From the NCBI RefSeq assembly GCF_037971845.1, contig NZ_CP150227.1, forward strand, positions 2,790,001 through 2,854,000: 64,000 nucleotides of DNA. Direction: 5' to 3'. How positions within the stretch are numbered: position 1 is the stretch's first letter; each line of letters begins with the position of its first letter. Origin of the DNA: Paenibacillus sp. FSL R5-0766 (GTDB lineage: Bacteria; Bacillota; Bacilli; Paenibacillales; Paenibacillaceae). Both the position numbers and the translations under genes were made by a program. Below the pieces are notes generated by a model. It saw only the letters and a list, made by a program, of their open reading frames with translations. It was not told the DNA's origin and searched no databases. Of this stretch, positions 17,290 through 26,581 are shown piece after piece.

Positions 17290-18198
17290 ATGAAGAAACA
17301 ACCATTATGGATCACCATTCCAGTAACGACAGCCGTTTTACTTGCTCTGGCAGGATGTGGTGGACCGGATTCAAATGCAGCATCATCAGAGAATAGTTCT
17401 TCACCAACGACAACCGTGGGTGAACAGACCGAGACCGGCAGTGGTGGTGCTGATTTCTCTAATGAAAATGAAACAGGAACCAAAGAGAATACGGACACAA
17501 CAGATAATGAAGACACATCAGAATCGAAGGCAAATGACAACCAAGTTGCCACTGGTCATTCAGGTGTGAATGATGTGATCAAGCAAGTTCGCAACCAGTT
17601 GAAGATGAAGGATGCAGCGTTACCCACTTCATTCACATTGGACAAGGGTACGTCTTTGGGTGTGGCAATACTGTCCAATACTGCGGATGCATTTAAAGTA
17701 AATTTCTACGCTACCGCTCAGTCTGTTGCCATTAATGATCAGTCTTTAACTGCATCCGACAGTAAGATACCTGTACTGGCTTCCTTTGAAGTGAAGACCT
17801 ATAATGACCCGAATCAGTCAGAAATTTTCCCTGAGACGAACCTGAAAGATATTCCAGCAGATATTGCTGTGGATCTGGGACATGGCATCGAAGGCATGAG
17901 TGAAGGTGCCGCAGGCAGTCAATATCTGACTTGGCAGGAAGGTAGATGGACGCTGGAAATTCGTTCGGTTTCGGAAGATGAAATGAATAATGCGGGCATA
18001 GCGAAGAAAATGGTGGAGTACCTGGAGTCACATACCTTGCCTGTACCCAAAGATAAAGGATATATCAAAGTTGAATATCCAAGTGGTGGAAAGTCTGTTC
18101 ATGTAACGATCTCATGGCAGGACGGTAACCAAATTCATCAGCTTAAGACCGATCAAGTGCCACTAGAGGCTCTTGGCATGGCTGTATCTGTGAAATAA
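17290..18198 (+). CDS. Lipoprotein with C-terminal GerMN-like/unknown domain
   Basis: A 302-aa lipoprotein: lipobox LALAGC, then a low-complexity Ser/Thr/Glu/Asn linker of about 75 residues, then a globular C-terminal domain (about 95-302) that I do not recognise confidently. It may sit on the outer face of the membrane in the cell-wall space, consistent with its neighbour. ATG 17290 follows AAGGAGG; the upstream in-frame ATG (17263) would add a non-secretory leader. Confidence 0.82.
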   Translation: MKKQPLWITIPVTTAVLLALAGCGGPDSNAASSENSSSPTTTVGEQTETGSGGADFSNENETGTKENTDTTDNEDTSESKANDNQVATGHSGVNDVIKQVRNQLKMKDAALPTSFTLDKGTSLGVAILSNTADAFKVNFYATAQSVAINDQSLTASDSKIPVLASFEVKTYNDPNQSEIFPETNLKDIPADIAVDLGHGIEGMSEGAAGSQYLTWQEGRWTLEIRSVSEDEMNNAGIAKKMVEYLESHTLPVPKDKGYIKVEYPSGGKSVHVTISWQDGNQIHQLKTDQVPLEALGMAVSVK

Positions 18199-18265
18199 AT
18201 CTTGAGTGTTTTACGGATATTCTGCAATGAAAAAGAGATGAGTATGGGATTGTTACGATACACCT

Positions 18266-18315
18266 AAAAAAAAGCTTGGCCCAGGAAGAAATTGCTGGGC
18301 CAAGCTTTTTATTTT
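18266..18315. terminator. Strong bidirectional terminator
   Basis: AAAAGCTTGGCCCA pairs with TGGGCCAAGCTTTT; T-tract on both sides, between the lipoprotein gene and convergent desR. Confidence 0.9.
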
Positions 18316-18385
18316 GAGCATGTTATCGCAGCTTGTGCAGCCTGATACATGCTTATTTTTGTTTCAATGGGTTAAAGCGGTACTT

Positions 18386-18985
18386 TCATTTGAACCACCC
18401 TTTTTCCTTGGAGCGAGTGATGGCCTCAATGCGATTACTGGCATTTAACTTGTTGAGAATAATGGAGATATAGTTACGTACCGTGCCCGTTGTGATGAAC
18501 AGATGCCCGGCGATTTCCTTGGTGTTCTTCCCATCTGCCATGAGGCCTAGTACGGCATTCTCCCGTTCTGTCAGAGGGTTTTCTTCTACATAAGCTTCAT
18601 CTACCAAGTCCGGAGCGAAGATGCGTCTGCCATTCATAACTTGGCGGATCGACTCGGCAAGTTCTTCAATTGGACTGTCTTTGAGCAGGTAACCACGGAC
18701 ACCGCCCTTTAGGGCACGTTCGAAATATCCGGTCCGGGCAAAAGTAGTCAGGATAATGACCTTACAGCTCATTCCTTTGAGTTCTTCTGCGGCTTCAAGG
18801 CCGCTTTTCACAGGCATTTCTATATCCATCAGACAGATGTCTGGTGCAAGCTCCTGGACAAGGGCAAGGGCTTCCTGGCCGTTGCTGGCACGTCCGACGA
18901 CTTCCATATCTTCCTCCAGATTGAGGAGGGAAGACAAGGCGCCGAGCATCATGCGCTGATCTTCCGCGATTACAATTCTAATCAT
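18386..18985 (-). CDS. desR: DesR-like response regulator
   Basis: A 199-aa NarL/FixJ-type regulator, the same length as Bacillus DesR. The receiver has the acidic pair ED at 8-9, phospho-acceptor Asp54 (CLMDIEMP) and the Lys in LLKDSP; the C-terminus is a LuxR-type HTH (LTERENAVLGLMADG, TVRNYISIILNKL). ATG 18985 overlaps the desK stop by four bases and has AAAGGAGG before it. In Bacillus, phosphorylated DesR activates des when membranes become too ordered in the cold. Confidence 0.9.
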   Translation of the reverse strand: MIRIVIAEDQRMMLGALSSLLNLEEDMEVVGRASNGQEALALVQELAPDICLMDIEMPVKSGLEAAEELKGMSCKVIILTTFARTGYFERALKGGVRGYLLKDSPIEELAESIRQVMNGRRIFAPDLVDEAYVEENPLTERENAVLGLMADGKNTKEIAGHLFITTGTVRNYISIILNKLNASNRIEAITRSKEKGWFK

Positions 18986-20118
18986 GATTCTGCCTCCTTT
19001 ATCGGTTTGCGAACGAGTTTCGGAACATGAATAATGATCGCTGTGCCCTGGATGTCTGTTGCAGAGCGAATATCCAGACAACCATTCACAAATTCAAGTC
19101 GTTCCTTCATGCCCAAAATTCCTGTTCCGCGCCGATCCTGTTTGCGAGTTCGCTCTATTCCAATACCGTTATCTTGTACGGTTAATACATTATCCGCCAG
19201 GGTCTCCTTAATAATGATGGTACAGGCTGTTGCCTGACTGTGTTTGACGACATTGGTGACGGCTTCTTTCAAACACATACCGAGCACATTTTCATTCAAT
19301 TGTGACGTATCCTGTAACTTCGGATTGCCTTCCAGCACAAATTCAATCGAAGCGGCCTTCAGAATCTGCTCCGCCCGGAACAGTTCATCAACCAATTGTG
19401 TACCACGCATGGTGGTGACCATTTCCCGGACTTCCTTCAGAGCTGTACTTGCCGTTTGTCTGAGGTCGTTCAATTCAATCTCGGCCTGATCGGGATTATT
19501 GCGGAGCAGCCGTCTCGCCAGATCAGTTTTCAGACCGATCAGAGAGAGCTTCTGTCCAAGTGTATCGTGCAGGTCACGAGCGATACGCTGGCGTTCTTCC
19601 ATTTTTACGAGATCATCAAGTCGCTTGTTCGCATTCTCCAATTGGCCTTCCAATTGTTCGGTTTTGTTTTTGTTATACGTACTGATTGGGAGCAGGATGG
19701 AGGCCATTAAGCTGATGAATACAAACGGGAGTTGGCTCACCAACAGAGAACTCTGATTAATGAAACCGTAATTAATGGTTACGAAACTGGCTCCCAGGTT
19801 CACCGAGTAGAGGGTAAAGAAACCGGCTTTATTTTTAATATTCCCAATAAAAAAAGCAAGAAACAATGAGAAATACGCATAATCATAGGCGATCGTCATC
19901 GTAATGGATATGGCAATAAGCATTCCAATCCACATGTACACCTGCCAGCCCTTGGTGATGAAGGCGAGCAGGTAACAGACGAAGAAAACGAGGATAATGA
20001 TGATGCCGGTTACCATCGTCCATAATTTAGAATATTGCGATATAAAATAGAATGGCAGGATGAAAAAGGCGAGCCATACATAAAGGTTCAACCCTGTTTT
20101 TTTATAAAAATTTTGCAT
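18982..20118 (-). CDS. desK: DesK-like membrane thermosensor histidine kinase
   Basis: A 378-aa kinase with five membrane helices (to about 145), a coiled linker, and a HisKA_3 domain whose H-box ERQRIARDLHDTLGQKLSLI (His184) is nearly identical to Bacillus DesK (His188). The ATPase domain has KEAVTNVVKHSQA, QDNGIG and GTGILGMKERL. The short N-terminal part before the first helix agrees with the DesK design in which membrane thickness sets the kinase/phosphatase balance. AGGAGG is 15 bases before the ATG, so the start could be slightly upstream at a non-standard codon. Confidence 0.92.
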   Translation of the reverse strand: MQNFYKKTGLNLYVWLAFFILPFYFISQYSKLWTMVTGIIIILVFFVCYLLAFITKGWQVYMWIGMLIAISITMTIAYDYAYFSLFLAFFIGNIKNKAGFFTLYSVNLGASFVTINYGFINQSSLLVSQLPFVFISLMASILLPISTYNKNKTEQLEGQLENANKRLDDLVKMEERQRIARDLHDTLGQKLSLIGLKTDLARRLLRNNPDQAEIELNDLRQTASTALKEVREMVTTMRGTQLVDELFRAEQILKAASIEFVLEGNPKLQDTSQLNENVLGMCLKEAVTNVVKHSQATACTIIIKETLADNVLTVQDNGIGIERTRKQDRRGTGILGMKERLEFVNGCLDIRSATDIQGTAIIIHVPKLVRKPIKEAES

Positions 20119-20217
20119 CCACTTTTGAATGTAATTCTCCTCCTTGCACTTGTACTCAACTTTAGCATGACTGTAGCATGACTATGGCTTGAACACAAGA
20201 AAACGAATCCGACAGAG

Positions 20218-21276
20218 TTAAGGCTTCTCTGTCAGACCCGCTGGATTGGTTACTCGGATAGGCGGTTGAACATACGGCTTGCGGGATAAGCTTTTGAGCT
20301 GTCTGAAGCTAATAAACTGTTTGGAATCTTCATCCCACAGACGGAAGCGCAGGGCAACCAGACTGGAACGTAGTGTAATAGTTGTTGCTTTTTGCAAGGG
20401 TGGTGTTGCGTTATGTGCTTCTTCCAAGAAATAGTTAGGTACACGTGGGCTCAAGTGATGCACATGGTGAAACCCGATATTACCACTGATCCATTGCAAT
20501 AATTTTGGCAATTTGTAATAAGAACTGCCTTCAACAGCTGCTTTTACATAACTCCACTCATCTTCATGTTCAAAATACGTCTCTTCGAACTGATGTTGGA
20601 CGTAGAACAACCAGATCCCAAAGAAACCGGAGAAGAAGAAGATAGGTGCCTGCACCATTACAAAAGCCTGCCATCCGACTAACCAGGACATGAATGCATA
20701 GAGCACTACGATCAATACGGTAGTCAGGTGTGTATTGATACGTTCTTTACGTCTAGCACCTTTGCGATTAAAACGGTAAGCCAACAGAAACACGTAAATG
20801 GGTCCGATACAAAACAATACAAACGGGTTACGATAAATCCGATAGAAGAGACGTCCCCAAGGAGAAGCTTCTTTATATTCGTCAACCGTCATAACCCAGA
20901 TATCACCTACACCACGTTTGTCAAGATTACTGCTTGTTGCGTGATGGATAGAATGCTCGTTTTTCCACTGCTGATAGGGTGTAACTGTTAAAACACCAGT
21001 AATGGTACCGAGAATATCATTGGCGCGTTTGCTCTTGAAGAATGAACCATGACAGCAGTCATGGAAAATAATAAAGGTCCGTAGTACAAATCCGGATGCC
21101 ACCAAGGCAATCGGGAAGGTCAGCCAGTAGGAAACCGATAAGCTAAAGTAAGCTGCAGCCCATAACAAGAAGAGCGGGAGCAATGTATTGATTAACTGGC
21201 GGATACTTAGTCTGAGATCATTTTTTTCGTAAGGGGTAACTTCTTTTTTTAAGGCCATTTCTTTTGATCTGTTCAT
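20218..21276 (-). CDS. des: Acyl-lipid fatty acid desaturase
   Basis: A 352-aa membrane di-iron desaturase. The three histidine boxes are present: HDCCH, HSIHH and HHVHH. It introduces a double bond into existing phospholipid acyl chains, restoring fluidity in the cold; the Bacillus homologue acts at Delta-5, while the position here is inferred. AAGGAGG lies 10 bases before ATG 21276. It is first in a des-desK-desR set, the same order as in Bacillus subtilis. Confidence 0.93.
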   Translation of the reverse strand: MNRSKEMALKKEVTPYEKNDLRLSIRQLINTLLPLFLLWAAAYFSLSVSYWLTFPIALVASGFVLRTFIIFHDCCHGSFFKSKRANDILGTITGVLTVTPYQQWKNEHSIHHATSSNLDKRGVGDIWVMTVDEYKEASPWGRLFYRIYRNPFVLFCIGPIYVFLLAYRFNRKGARRKERINTHLTTVLIVVLYAFMSWLVGWQAFVMVQAPIFFFSGFFGIWLFYVQHQFEETYFEHEDEWSYVKAAVEGSSYYKLPKLLQWISGNIGFHHVHHLSPRVPNYFLEEAHNATPPLQKATTITLRSSLVALRFRLWDEDSKQFISFRQLKSLSRKPYVQPPIRVTNPAGLTEKP

Positions 21277-21384
21277 AAAATTGTGTCCTCCTTCAATCGT
21301 TATAACTGTAATCAGCTACAACTTGGCGTTTCCCGCTAGACTTTCCTGTAGGAAGCGTTTTTATCATTGTAAAACAATCCGAAC

Positions 21385-21456
21385 ATGACAGTAAGTCATA
21401 AACGTCAGCCTTCTGTAATGATGAATATCAATGACGGACCATGACATTTGTCATGG
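21385..21456 (-). promoter_or_regulatory. Probable DesR operator region upstream of des
   Basis: A near-perfect palindrome CCATGACATTTGTCATGG (21439-21456, 8-bp arms) and a looser inverted repeat ATGAC-N5-GTCAT (21385-21399) lie 109-180 bases upstream of des. Two sites of this kind match the tandem DesR-P binding arrangement known at the Bacillus des promoter; the half-site identity is my inference. Confidence 0.6.
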
Positions 21457-21648
21457 GTGTATGATGCTCAATAGCTCTGCGAAGACAGAAGAGCAGGTTT
21501 ACTAATTCCTTTGCACAAATTACGCAACAATTTGTATTATGTATACAAATTTTGTTGGGAGCATGGTAAAATCTATCCTTGAGTGGTTATGACAACTTAT
21601 GAGACGGGTCGATTAGGTTGATTTCTGATGGATTGGATGGAATGCATA

Positions 21649-22488
21649 ATGAAGAAACGAATTACGGATATCCTATTTATTATGGCAGGTGCATTTCTGT
21701 TTGCACTGGCGGTGAACCTGTTTGTCATCCCGAACGATTTGGCTGAAGGCGGCGTCACGGGTATCACGATTATTTTGTATTACCTGTTTGAATGGTCCCC
21801 TGGACTGATGAACTTGATCCTGAACGGTATTTTGTTAATTGTGGGATATCGGTTTCTTGATAAAACGACTACGGTATATACAATTATTGCAGTGGTATTC
21901 AACTCGTTGTTCCTGCATCTGACGGAGAGTTGGACGATTGCATCGGATGAACTCTGGATCAATACCATTTTTGCCGGATTATTTGCCGGTCTTGGTATTG
22001 GCTTGATTGTTAGAGTGGGAGGCACAACGGCGGGAACAGTGATCTTGGCCCGACTTGCCAACAAATATCTGGATTGGAATATCAGTTACGGACTTCTGTT
22101 CTTCGATCTGATTGTGGCTTTCTCCTCATACTTCATCATTGGACCACAAGGATTAATGTGTACAATTGTCTTGCTGTTTGTTGGAACCAAAACAATGGAG
22201 TTCATTATTGAAGGGCTCAATCCGAAAAAAGCAGTCATGATTATCTCTTCCAAACAGGATGAAATCGCAAAGCAAGTCATTGAGAAGATGGATCGCGGAG
22301 TAACCGTCCTGTCCGGTCATGGCTATTACACAAAAAATAAGAAAGAAATTCTATACATTGTGATTAGCAAGCAGGAAGTTTCTATGCTGAAGAAGATTGT
22401 ACGAGCAGAAGATGAGATTGCTTTTATCACCATTCATGACGTGCGTGATGTTTTCGGTGAAGGATTTATTGAGCTCTCCAAAACTTGA
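21649..22488 (+). CDS. YitT-family membrane protein (DUF161 + DUF2179)
   Basis: A 279-aa protein with about five N-terminal helices and a C-terminal cytoplasmic DUF2179 domain (from about 200: MIISSKQDEIAKQVIEKMDRGVTVL ... ISKQEVSMLKKIVRAED). Family signature VIPNDLAEGGVTGI is intact. The function is unknown; several paralogues are usual in Bacillales. I chose ATG 21649 (MKKRITDIL), since relatives begin this way; ATG 21628 is possible and neither has a strong binding site. Confidence 0.85.
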   Translation: MKKRITDILFIMAGAFLFALAVNLFVIPNDLAEGGVTGITIILYYLFEWSPGLMNLILNGILLIVGYRFLDKTTTVYTIIAVVFNSLFLHLTESWTIASDELWINTIFAGLFAGLGIGLIVRVGGTTAGTVILARLANKYLDWNISYGLLFFDLIVAFSSYFIIGPQGLMCTIVLLFVGTKTMEFIIEGLNPKKAVMIISSKQDEIAKQVIEKMDRGVTVLSGHGYYTKNKKEILYIVISKQEVSMLKKIVRAEDEIAFITIHDVRDVFGEGFIELSKT

Positions 22489-22511
22489 TGAATATATGTA
22501 TATAAGGAAGA

Positions 22512-22546
22512 AAAAAGTTGCGGTGAATATCACCGCAACTTTTTTT
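22512..22546. terminator. Rho-independent terminator, bidirectional
   Basis: AAAAAGTTGCGGTGA / TCACCGCAACTTTTT stem with a two-base loop, T-tract on both ends. It separates the YitT gene from the small minus-strand gene. Confidence 0.9.
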
Positions 22547-22590
22547 GATAGGTTAATGGTATGCGGTATTAATCTAGTTCCAAAAGAATA

Positions 22591-22755
22591 TTAATAATGT
22601 TTTCTTTTTTTGACTGGACAATATTCAACAGTGACACAACAATGTTTTTTACACTTTGTAGGGACATATTTGATTTTGGTAACACAAGTTTTCGTAATTT
22701 TTTTGTAAAAACACTTTGGTCTTGGATGATGACATTTATGATGCTTTCTGTACAT
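22591..22755 (-). CDS. Small Cys/His/Lys-rich protein, possibly spore coat
   Basis: A 54-aa frame with an excellent start (GGGAGG seven bases before the ATG). It has 8 Cys, 6 His and about 15 Lys, beginning MYRKHHKCHHPRPKC and containing CKKHCC. It has no hydrophobic segment. This composition resembles small cross-linked or metal-binding spore-coat proteins, but no specific family was recognised. The terminator at 22512-22546 lies just after its stop. Confidence 0.6.
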   Translation of the reverse strand: MYRKHHKCHHPRPKCFYKKITKTCVTKIKYVPTKCKKHCCVTVEYCPVKKRKHY

Positions 22756-22995
22756 ATTAAAACCTCCCTGATCGTGATAAGGTATTCTATGACCGCGTCA
22801 CTGTTTCGGAAATGTATAAACGTCTATTATTGTATAATAATTCCTTTATTAGGCTTTTGTGTTACAGGTGAAGATGTGGTTCTTTCTAGTACAAGAGTGC
22901 AATGACAAAAAGCTGTACACCGACCAAGCACGATGATATATTGAATTTAATCAATTTGTTAATAAACCTAACTAACTATTAGAGGAGGCGATAAC

Positions 22996-24198
22996 ATGGC
23001 TGGCACACCGCAGTATATCCGCAATCTGAATGAAAATCTCATCATGGATGCCCTCATAACTCAGGGAACCATGTCGAGAGCGGATATCAGTCGTCAGACC
23101 GGACTTAGTAAACCAACGGTGTCTTTGGCGGTCGAACATCTGATTGACCGTAATCTGGTGAGGGAAATGGGGCCAGCTGACAACGCTCAGGGTCGAAAAG
23201 CAACCCTCATTCGTTTCAATGAAACGGCTTATTATGTCTGTGGTATAGATATCGGGGCAACACGTATTCGGATTGCGTTATCCGATCTGAATGGAGAGAT
23301 CATTGCCTATCGAACATATCCCATGGTTGTTCAAGAGGCTTATGAGCGAGCAGAAGCGACGATGTTGGAGCTTCTCCGAAGCCATATGAACGAACTGCTT
23401 GAGGAGAATCATCTGAACTGGAGTCAGATTCAGTGCATCGGGTTCGGTATACCAGGCGTAGTGCTACCTGATTCAGGGCGTATCAATCGTATTGTGGATC
23501 CGTTAGCGGGTCTGGAAGAAGCTTTCTCTCTAGAGTCGTTGTCAGGAGCGTTTCCCTGTGAAGTAATCCTGGAAAATGATGTGAATCTTGCGGCGCTTGG
23601 GGAGTATCGGAGTGGTGCAGCAGCAGGGTATTCCTTGTTTGTTTTTTTCTCCATCGGTACAGGGACGGGTGCTGGCATCATGGTACATGGACAACTGCTT
23701 CGAGGTTTAGGAGGCTTAGCTGGAGAGATCGCAGAGATGCTGGTGGATGATGGTCGACGTCTGGAGGAAGTGCTGTCCGCTGATGGTCTGATGCAACTGG
23801 CAAAAGATTATCTGGAACAGCATGATGAACTATTATTGGAGGCTGCTCATTCGGGTGCAGATGATCTTCACAGACACCTGACTCCTGAGAAGTTATTTGA
23901 AGCTGCACGCAGTGGAGAAGTAGAGGCGGTAGAGATTTTACAACAATACAGCCAGAAGATTGCTTCAGCTCTGCGTCAGATTAGCGTTGTGCTTGCTCCA
24001 GATCTCATTGTGCTTGGCGGAGGTGTAGGAGGGAACGGTGATGTGTTATTGCCTTTACTGAGGCAGATCATCTCTGAGCAATTTCCTGTGCAACCACAGT
24101 TAATCTGTTCCAAGCTTGGTGAGCAAGCTGTTGTCACTGGCGCGGTTCAGGTAGCCGTACAACAAACGATGCTGAACCTTCAGCAGGCCATGGAATAA
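22996..24198 (+). CDS. ROK-family transcriptional regulator (NagC/XylR type)
   Basis: A 400-aa repressor-like protein: N-terminal winged HTH (about 8-70, SRADISRQTGLSKPTVSLAV) followed by a sugar-binding ROK domain (GIDIGATRIRIAL, LENDVNLAALGEY, LGGGVGGNG). The Cys-rich zinc motif of ROK kinases is absent, consistent with a regulator. It likely controls the ROK kinase and MFS gene immediately downstream, responding to a sugar. AGGAGG precedes ATG 22996. Confidence 0.9.
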   Translation: MAGTPQYIRNLNENLIMDALITQGTMSRADISRQTGLSKPTVSLAVEHLIDRNLVREMGPADNAQGRKATLIRFNETAYYVCGIDIGATRIRIALSDLNGEIIAYRTYPMVVQEAYERAEATMLELLRSHMNELLEENHLNWSQIQCIGFGIPGVVLPDSGRINRIVDPLAGLEEAFSLESLSGAFPCEVILENDVNLAALGEYRSGAAAGYSLFVFFSIGTGTGAGIMVHGQLLRGLGGLAGEIAEMLVDDGRRLEEVLSADGLMQLAKDYLEQHDELLLEAAHSGADDLHRHLTPEKLFEAARSGEVEAVEILQQYSQKIASALRQISVVLAPDLIVLGGGVGGNGDVLLPLLRQIISEQFPVQPQLICSKLGEQAVVTGAVQVAVQQTMLNLQQAME

Positions 24199-24234
24199 GA
24201 GATTGGATATACAACATGTGAGGAGGGAAAAGGG

Positions 24235-25287
24235 ATGACAGAATTCGTGAAAAACGTAAGTAATAATTATCAGACCAATCAGAATGGTACGGTTGGAGGT
24301 GATCCATCCGGCTGGATTGCAGGTATTGACATTGGAGGCACCAAAACATTAATGCTCTTGTCATCACAACAGGCTGGAAATGAAGTTCATGAACGTATCT
24401 TGCCTACGCTTGCCAGTGATCAGCCGGATGAGTTCTTCCGATGGTTATTCGTTGAATTGGAAACATTCTGCCGCGAAGTTGGATGCAGTCTGGATCAACT
24501 TAAAGGTGCAGGCTTGGGATTCCCTGGTGTGATTCTGCAAGAGGAGGGGATACTGCGAAATGCTCCCGCTTTTCAGTGGCCTGAGCTAGATATTCGCCCT
24601 GTTATTGCGAAGTACTACAGCGGGAATATCATGTTGGATAATGATGTGAATATGGCCGCAATGGGAGAGTATGATCAAGGGGCAGCACAGGGACATCAAC
24701 ACTGTGTAATGGTCACGGTTGGAACAGGCATTGGATCTGCTCTTATCCTGAATGGACAGCTCTATAGCGGCCAGAATGGAGCAGCAGGTGAGATTGGGCA
24801 TTTCATTGCAGGAGACGAAGGGCTTCATACCGGTTACGTTGCGGATGCGGATTCCTTTGGCGTATTTGAGCAAGTGACTTCAGGTACGGGAATTACCGAA
24901 CAGGCGAGGCGTTATTTTGCTGCTGGAAAGGGAAGTTCCTTATCCCTGATCATGAGTCTGGCAGGAGGGGAAGCGGAACAGATTGAAGCCAGGCATGTAT
25001 TCAAAGCAGCGGAGTCGGGTGATCTTGCTGCCCTGGAGATTCTGGAGCTACCCATGCGTTATATGGCGAGAGGTCTGGCGAATATTACGGCTTTACTCAA
25101 TCCTTCCATTATAGTGATCGGTGGTGGCGTGGCTGCATCCAACCCATCCTATTATCTAAATGAAGTGCGCACACGCCTCCAACGTTACACTGTTCTGCCT
25201 ACACTTTTAGCTGTAGCTGAACTGGGAAACAAAGCAGGAGCAATCGGGGCATTGGCTGCAATCAAGTCGAGTCTGACACGCACATAA
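24235..25287 (+). CDS. ROK-family sugar kinase (glucokinase-like)
   Basis: A 350-aa protein with the ATP phosphate-binding motif AGIDIGGTKT, the catalytic-base motif LDNDVNMAAMGEY and a second glycine motif VIGGGVAASNP. It would phosphorylate a hexose in the cytoplasm. The CxCGxxGCxE zinc cluster typical of ROK kinases is not present after AAGEIGHFIAG, so it may belong to a zinc-free branch or have altered specificity. GAGGAGGG precedes the ATG; the first about 28 residues are a hydrophilic extension. Confidence 0.85.
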   Translation: MTEFVKNVSNNYQTNQNGTVGGDPSGWIAGIDIGGTKTLMLLSSQQAGNEVHERILPTLASDQPDEFFRWLFVELETFCREVGCSLDQLKGAGLGFPGVILQEEGILRNAPAFQWPELDIRPVIAKYYSGNIMLDNDVNMAAMGEYDQGAAQGHQHCVMVTVGTGIGSALILNGQLYSGQNGAAGEIGHFIAGDEGLHTGYVADADSFGVFEQVTSGTGITEQARRYFAAGKGSSLSLIMSLAGGEAEQIEARHVFKAAESGDLAALEILELPMRYMARGLANITALLNPSIIVIGGGVAASNPSYYLNEVRTRLQRYTVLPTLLAVAELGNKAGAIGALAAIKSSLTRT

Positions 25288-25336
25288 AAATAGAGAATAG
25301 GCGAAGCCACTACAGAAATAAAGGATGGAGATCCGG

Positions 25337-26560
25337 ATGAGAAGTAGACATATGAAGGCTTACACAGAGAAAACAAAAGCCGATTCCAATGATGCAAAAC
25401 GTGTTTTACTCCAATTACAGGGCCTATATCTGTTTATGGGACTTGCCGGGGGGATGTTTAACCCGTACATTAATCCCATATTGGTTGCACAAGGTTTTTC
25501 AAGTAAAGAAACCGGATTTATTATGGCGTTTGGCACACTTGTATCTATTATCCTTCAACCTATATGGGGAATTTTGGTAGATAAGTTTAAAAAGACACGA
25601 TTCGTACTGGTGATCAGCCTGCTTGTTCCTGCATCGTTAGCGTACTTCTACAATATTCAAGTGTACATTATATTAATATTGATTTATACTTTATGCACTA
25701 TATTCCAAGTGACTCAAATACCCGTTGCTGACTCCTATGCGGTTACAGCTGCGAGAGCCGCGAACACCTCATATGGCATGATCCGACTCTTCGGCAGCAT
25801 AGGAACGGGAGTTGGGGGATTTGCCGCAGGGATGTATCTCTCCCAGTTTTCCATTCACATGTTATGGCTGCCATTTCTCCTGTTTAACATTCTGAGCGCT
25901 ATACTGGCAAGTACACTTCCCCGGCAGACGAGCATATCCTCGTCCTCGGTAACCTTCTCCGTAGGTTTGGCAAGATTGCTCCGAAACCGGACATTCCTTC
26001 TATTTCTAACAGGTTGTTTCCTGGTTAACCAAACGCTCACTGCGTTTAACTCCTTTTTTGTTATTTCATTTCAGATGGCTGGCGGTTCTGTGACCATGAC
26101 AGGTACAGCGCTGTTGCTGGCGTCAATTACTAATGTTCCATCCATGTTGGCAGCGGCATTCATACTCCGAAAATGGGGACATGAACGGACGATGCTGCTT
26201 GCAGCGGGGGCGTATATGTTACGTTGGGGGATACAATGGTTATGGCCGACACCTGAGGTGATGATTGGTGTCCAGGTGCTGCACGGGTTATCCTTTGGAT
26301 TCTTCTATATCGCAGCAGTGGAATATGTGGCTTCCGTTACGGGACGGGAAATGCAGGCCACAGGTCAAAGTTTATTTAACATGGTGTTTGCTGGCCTGGG
26401 CGGAATTGTTGGTAATATGCTTAACGGATATTTACTCGATTCCGGCGGTCCATCACTGATGTATCTGGCTTGCACGATCAGTGCGGCACTAGGATCAGTG
26501 ATTCTGTATATCGTCAGCAGGCAGGCCAAAGAACAGAGAAGAGCATACTCATTAGAATAG
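25337..26560 (+). CDS. MFS transporter (LacY/nucleoside-symporter-like)
   Basis: A 407-aa protein with 12 predicted helices and the loop-2/3 motif GILVDKFKKTRFVL. It resembles the MFS_1-like sugar:proton symporters. It lies 50 bases after the ROK kinase, suggesting uptake of the sugar which that kinase handles. I chose ATG 25337 after GGATGGAG; 25325 and 25352 are alternatives. Confidence 0.85.
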   Translation: MRSRHMKAYTEKTKADSNDAKRVLLQLQGLYLFMGLAGGMFNPYINPILVAQGFSSKETGFIMAFGTLVSIILQPIWGILVDKFKKTRFVLVISLLVPASLAYFYNIQVYIILILIYTLCTIFQVTQIPVADSYAVTAARAANTSYGMIRLFGSIGTGVGGFAAGMYLSQFSIHMLWLPFLLFNILSAILASTLPRQTSISSSSVTFSVGLARLLRNRTFLLFLTGCFLVNQTLTAFNSFFVISFQMAGGSVTMTGTALLLASITNVPSMLAAAFILRKWGHERTMLLAAGAYMLRWGIQWLWPTPEVMIGVQVLHGLSFGFFYIAAVEYVASVTGREMQATGQSLFNMVFAGLGGIVGNMLNGYLLDSGGPSLMYLACTISAALGSVILYIVSRQAKEQRRAYSLE

Positions 26561-26581
26561 AGATGGAAGGAGTTGGAGCCT

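Noticed and set aside
22597..22905. 102-codon plus-strand frame over the small Cys-rich gene
   Set aside because: No ribosome binding site; the minus-strand frame has a strong one and is terminated properly.
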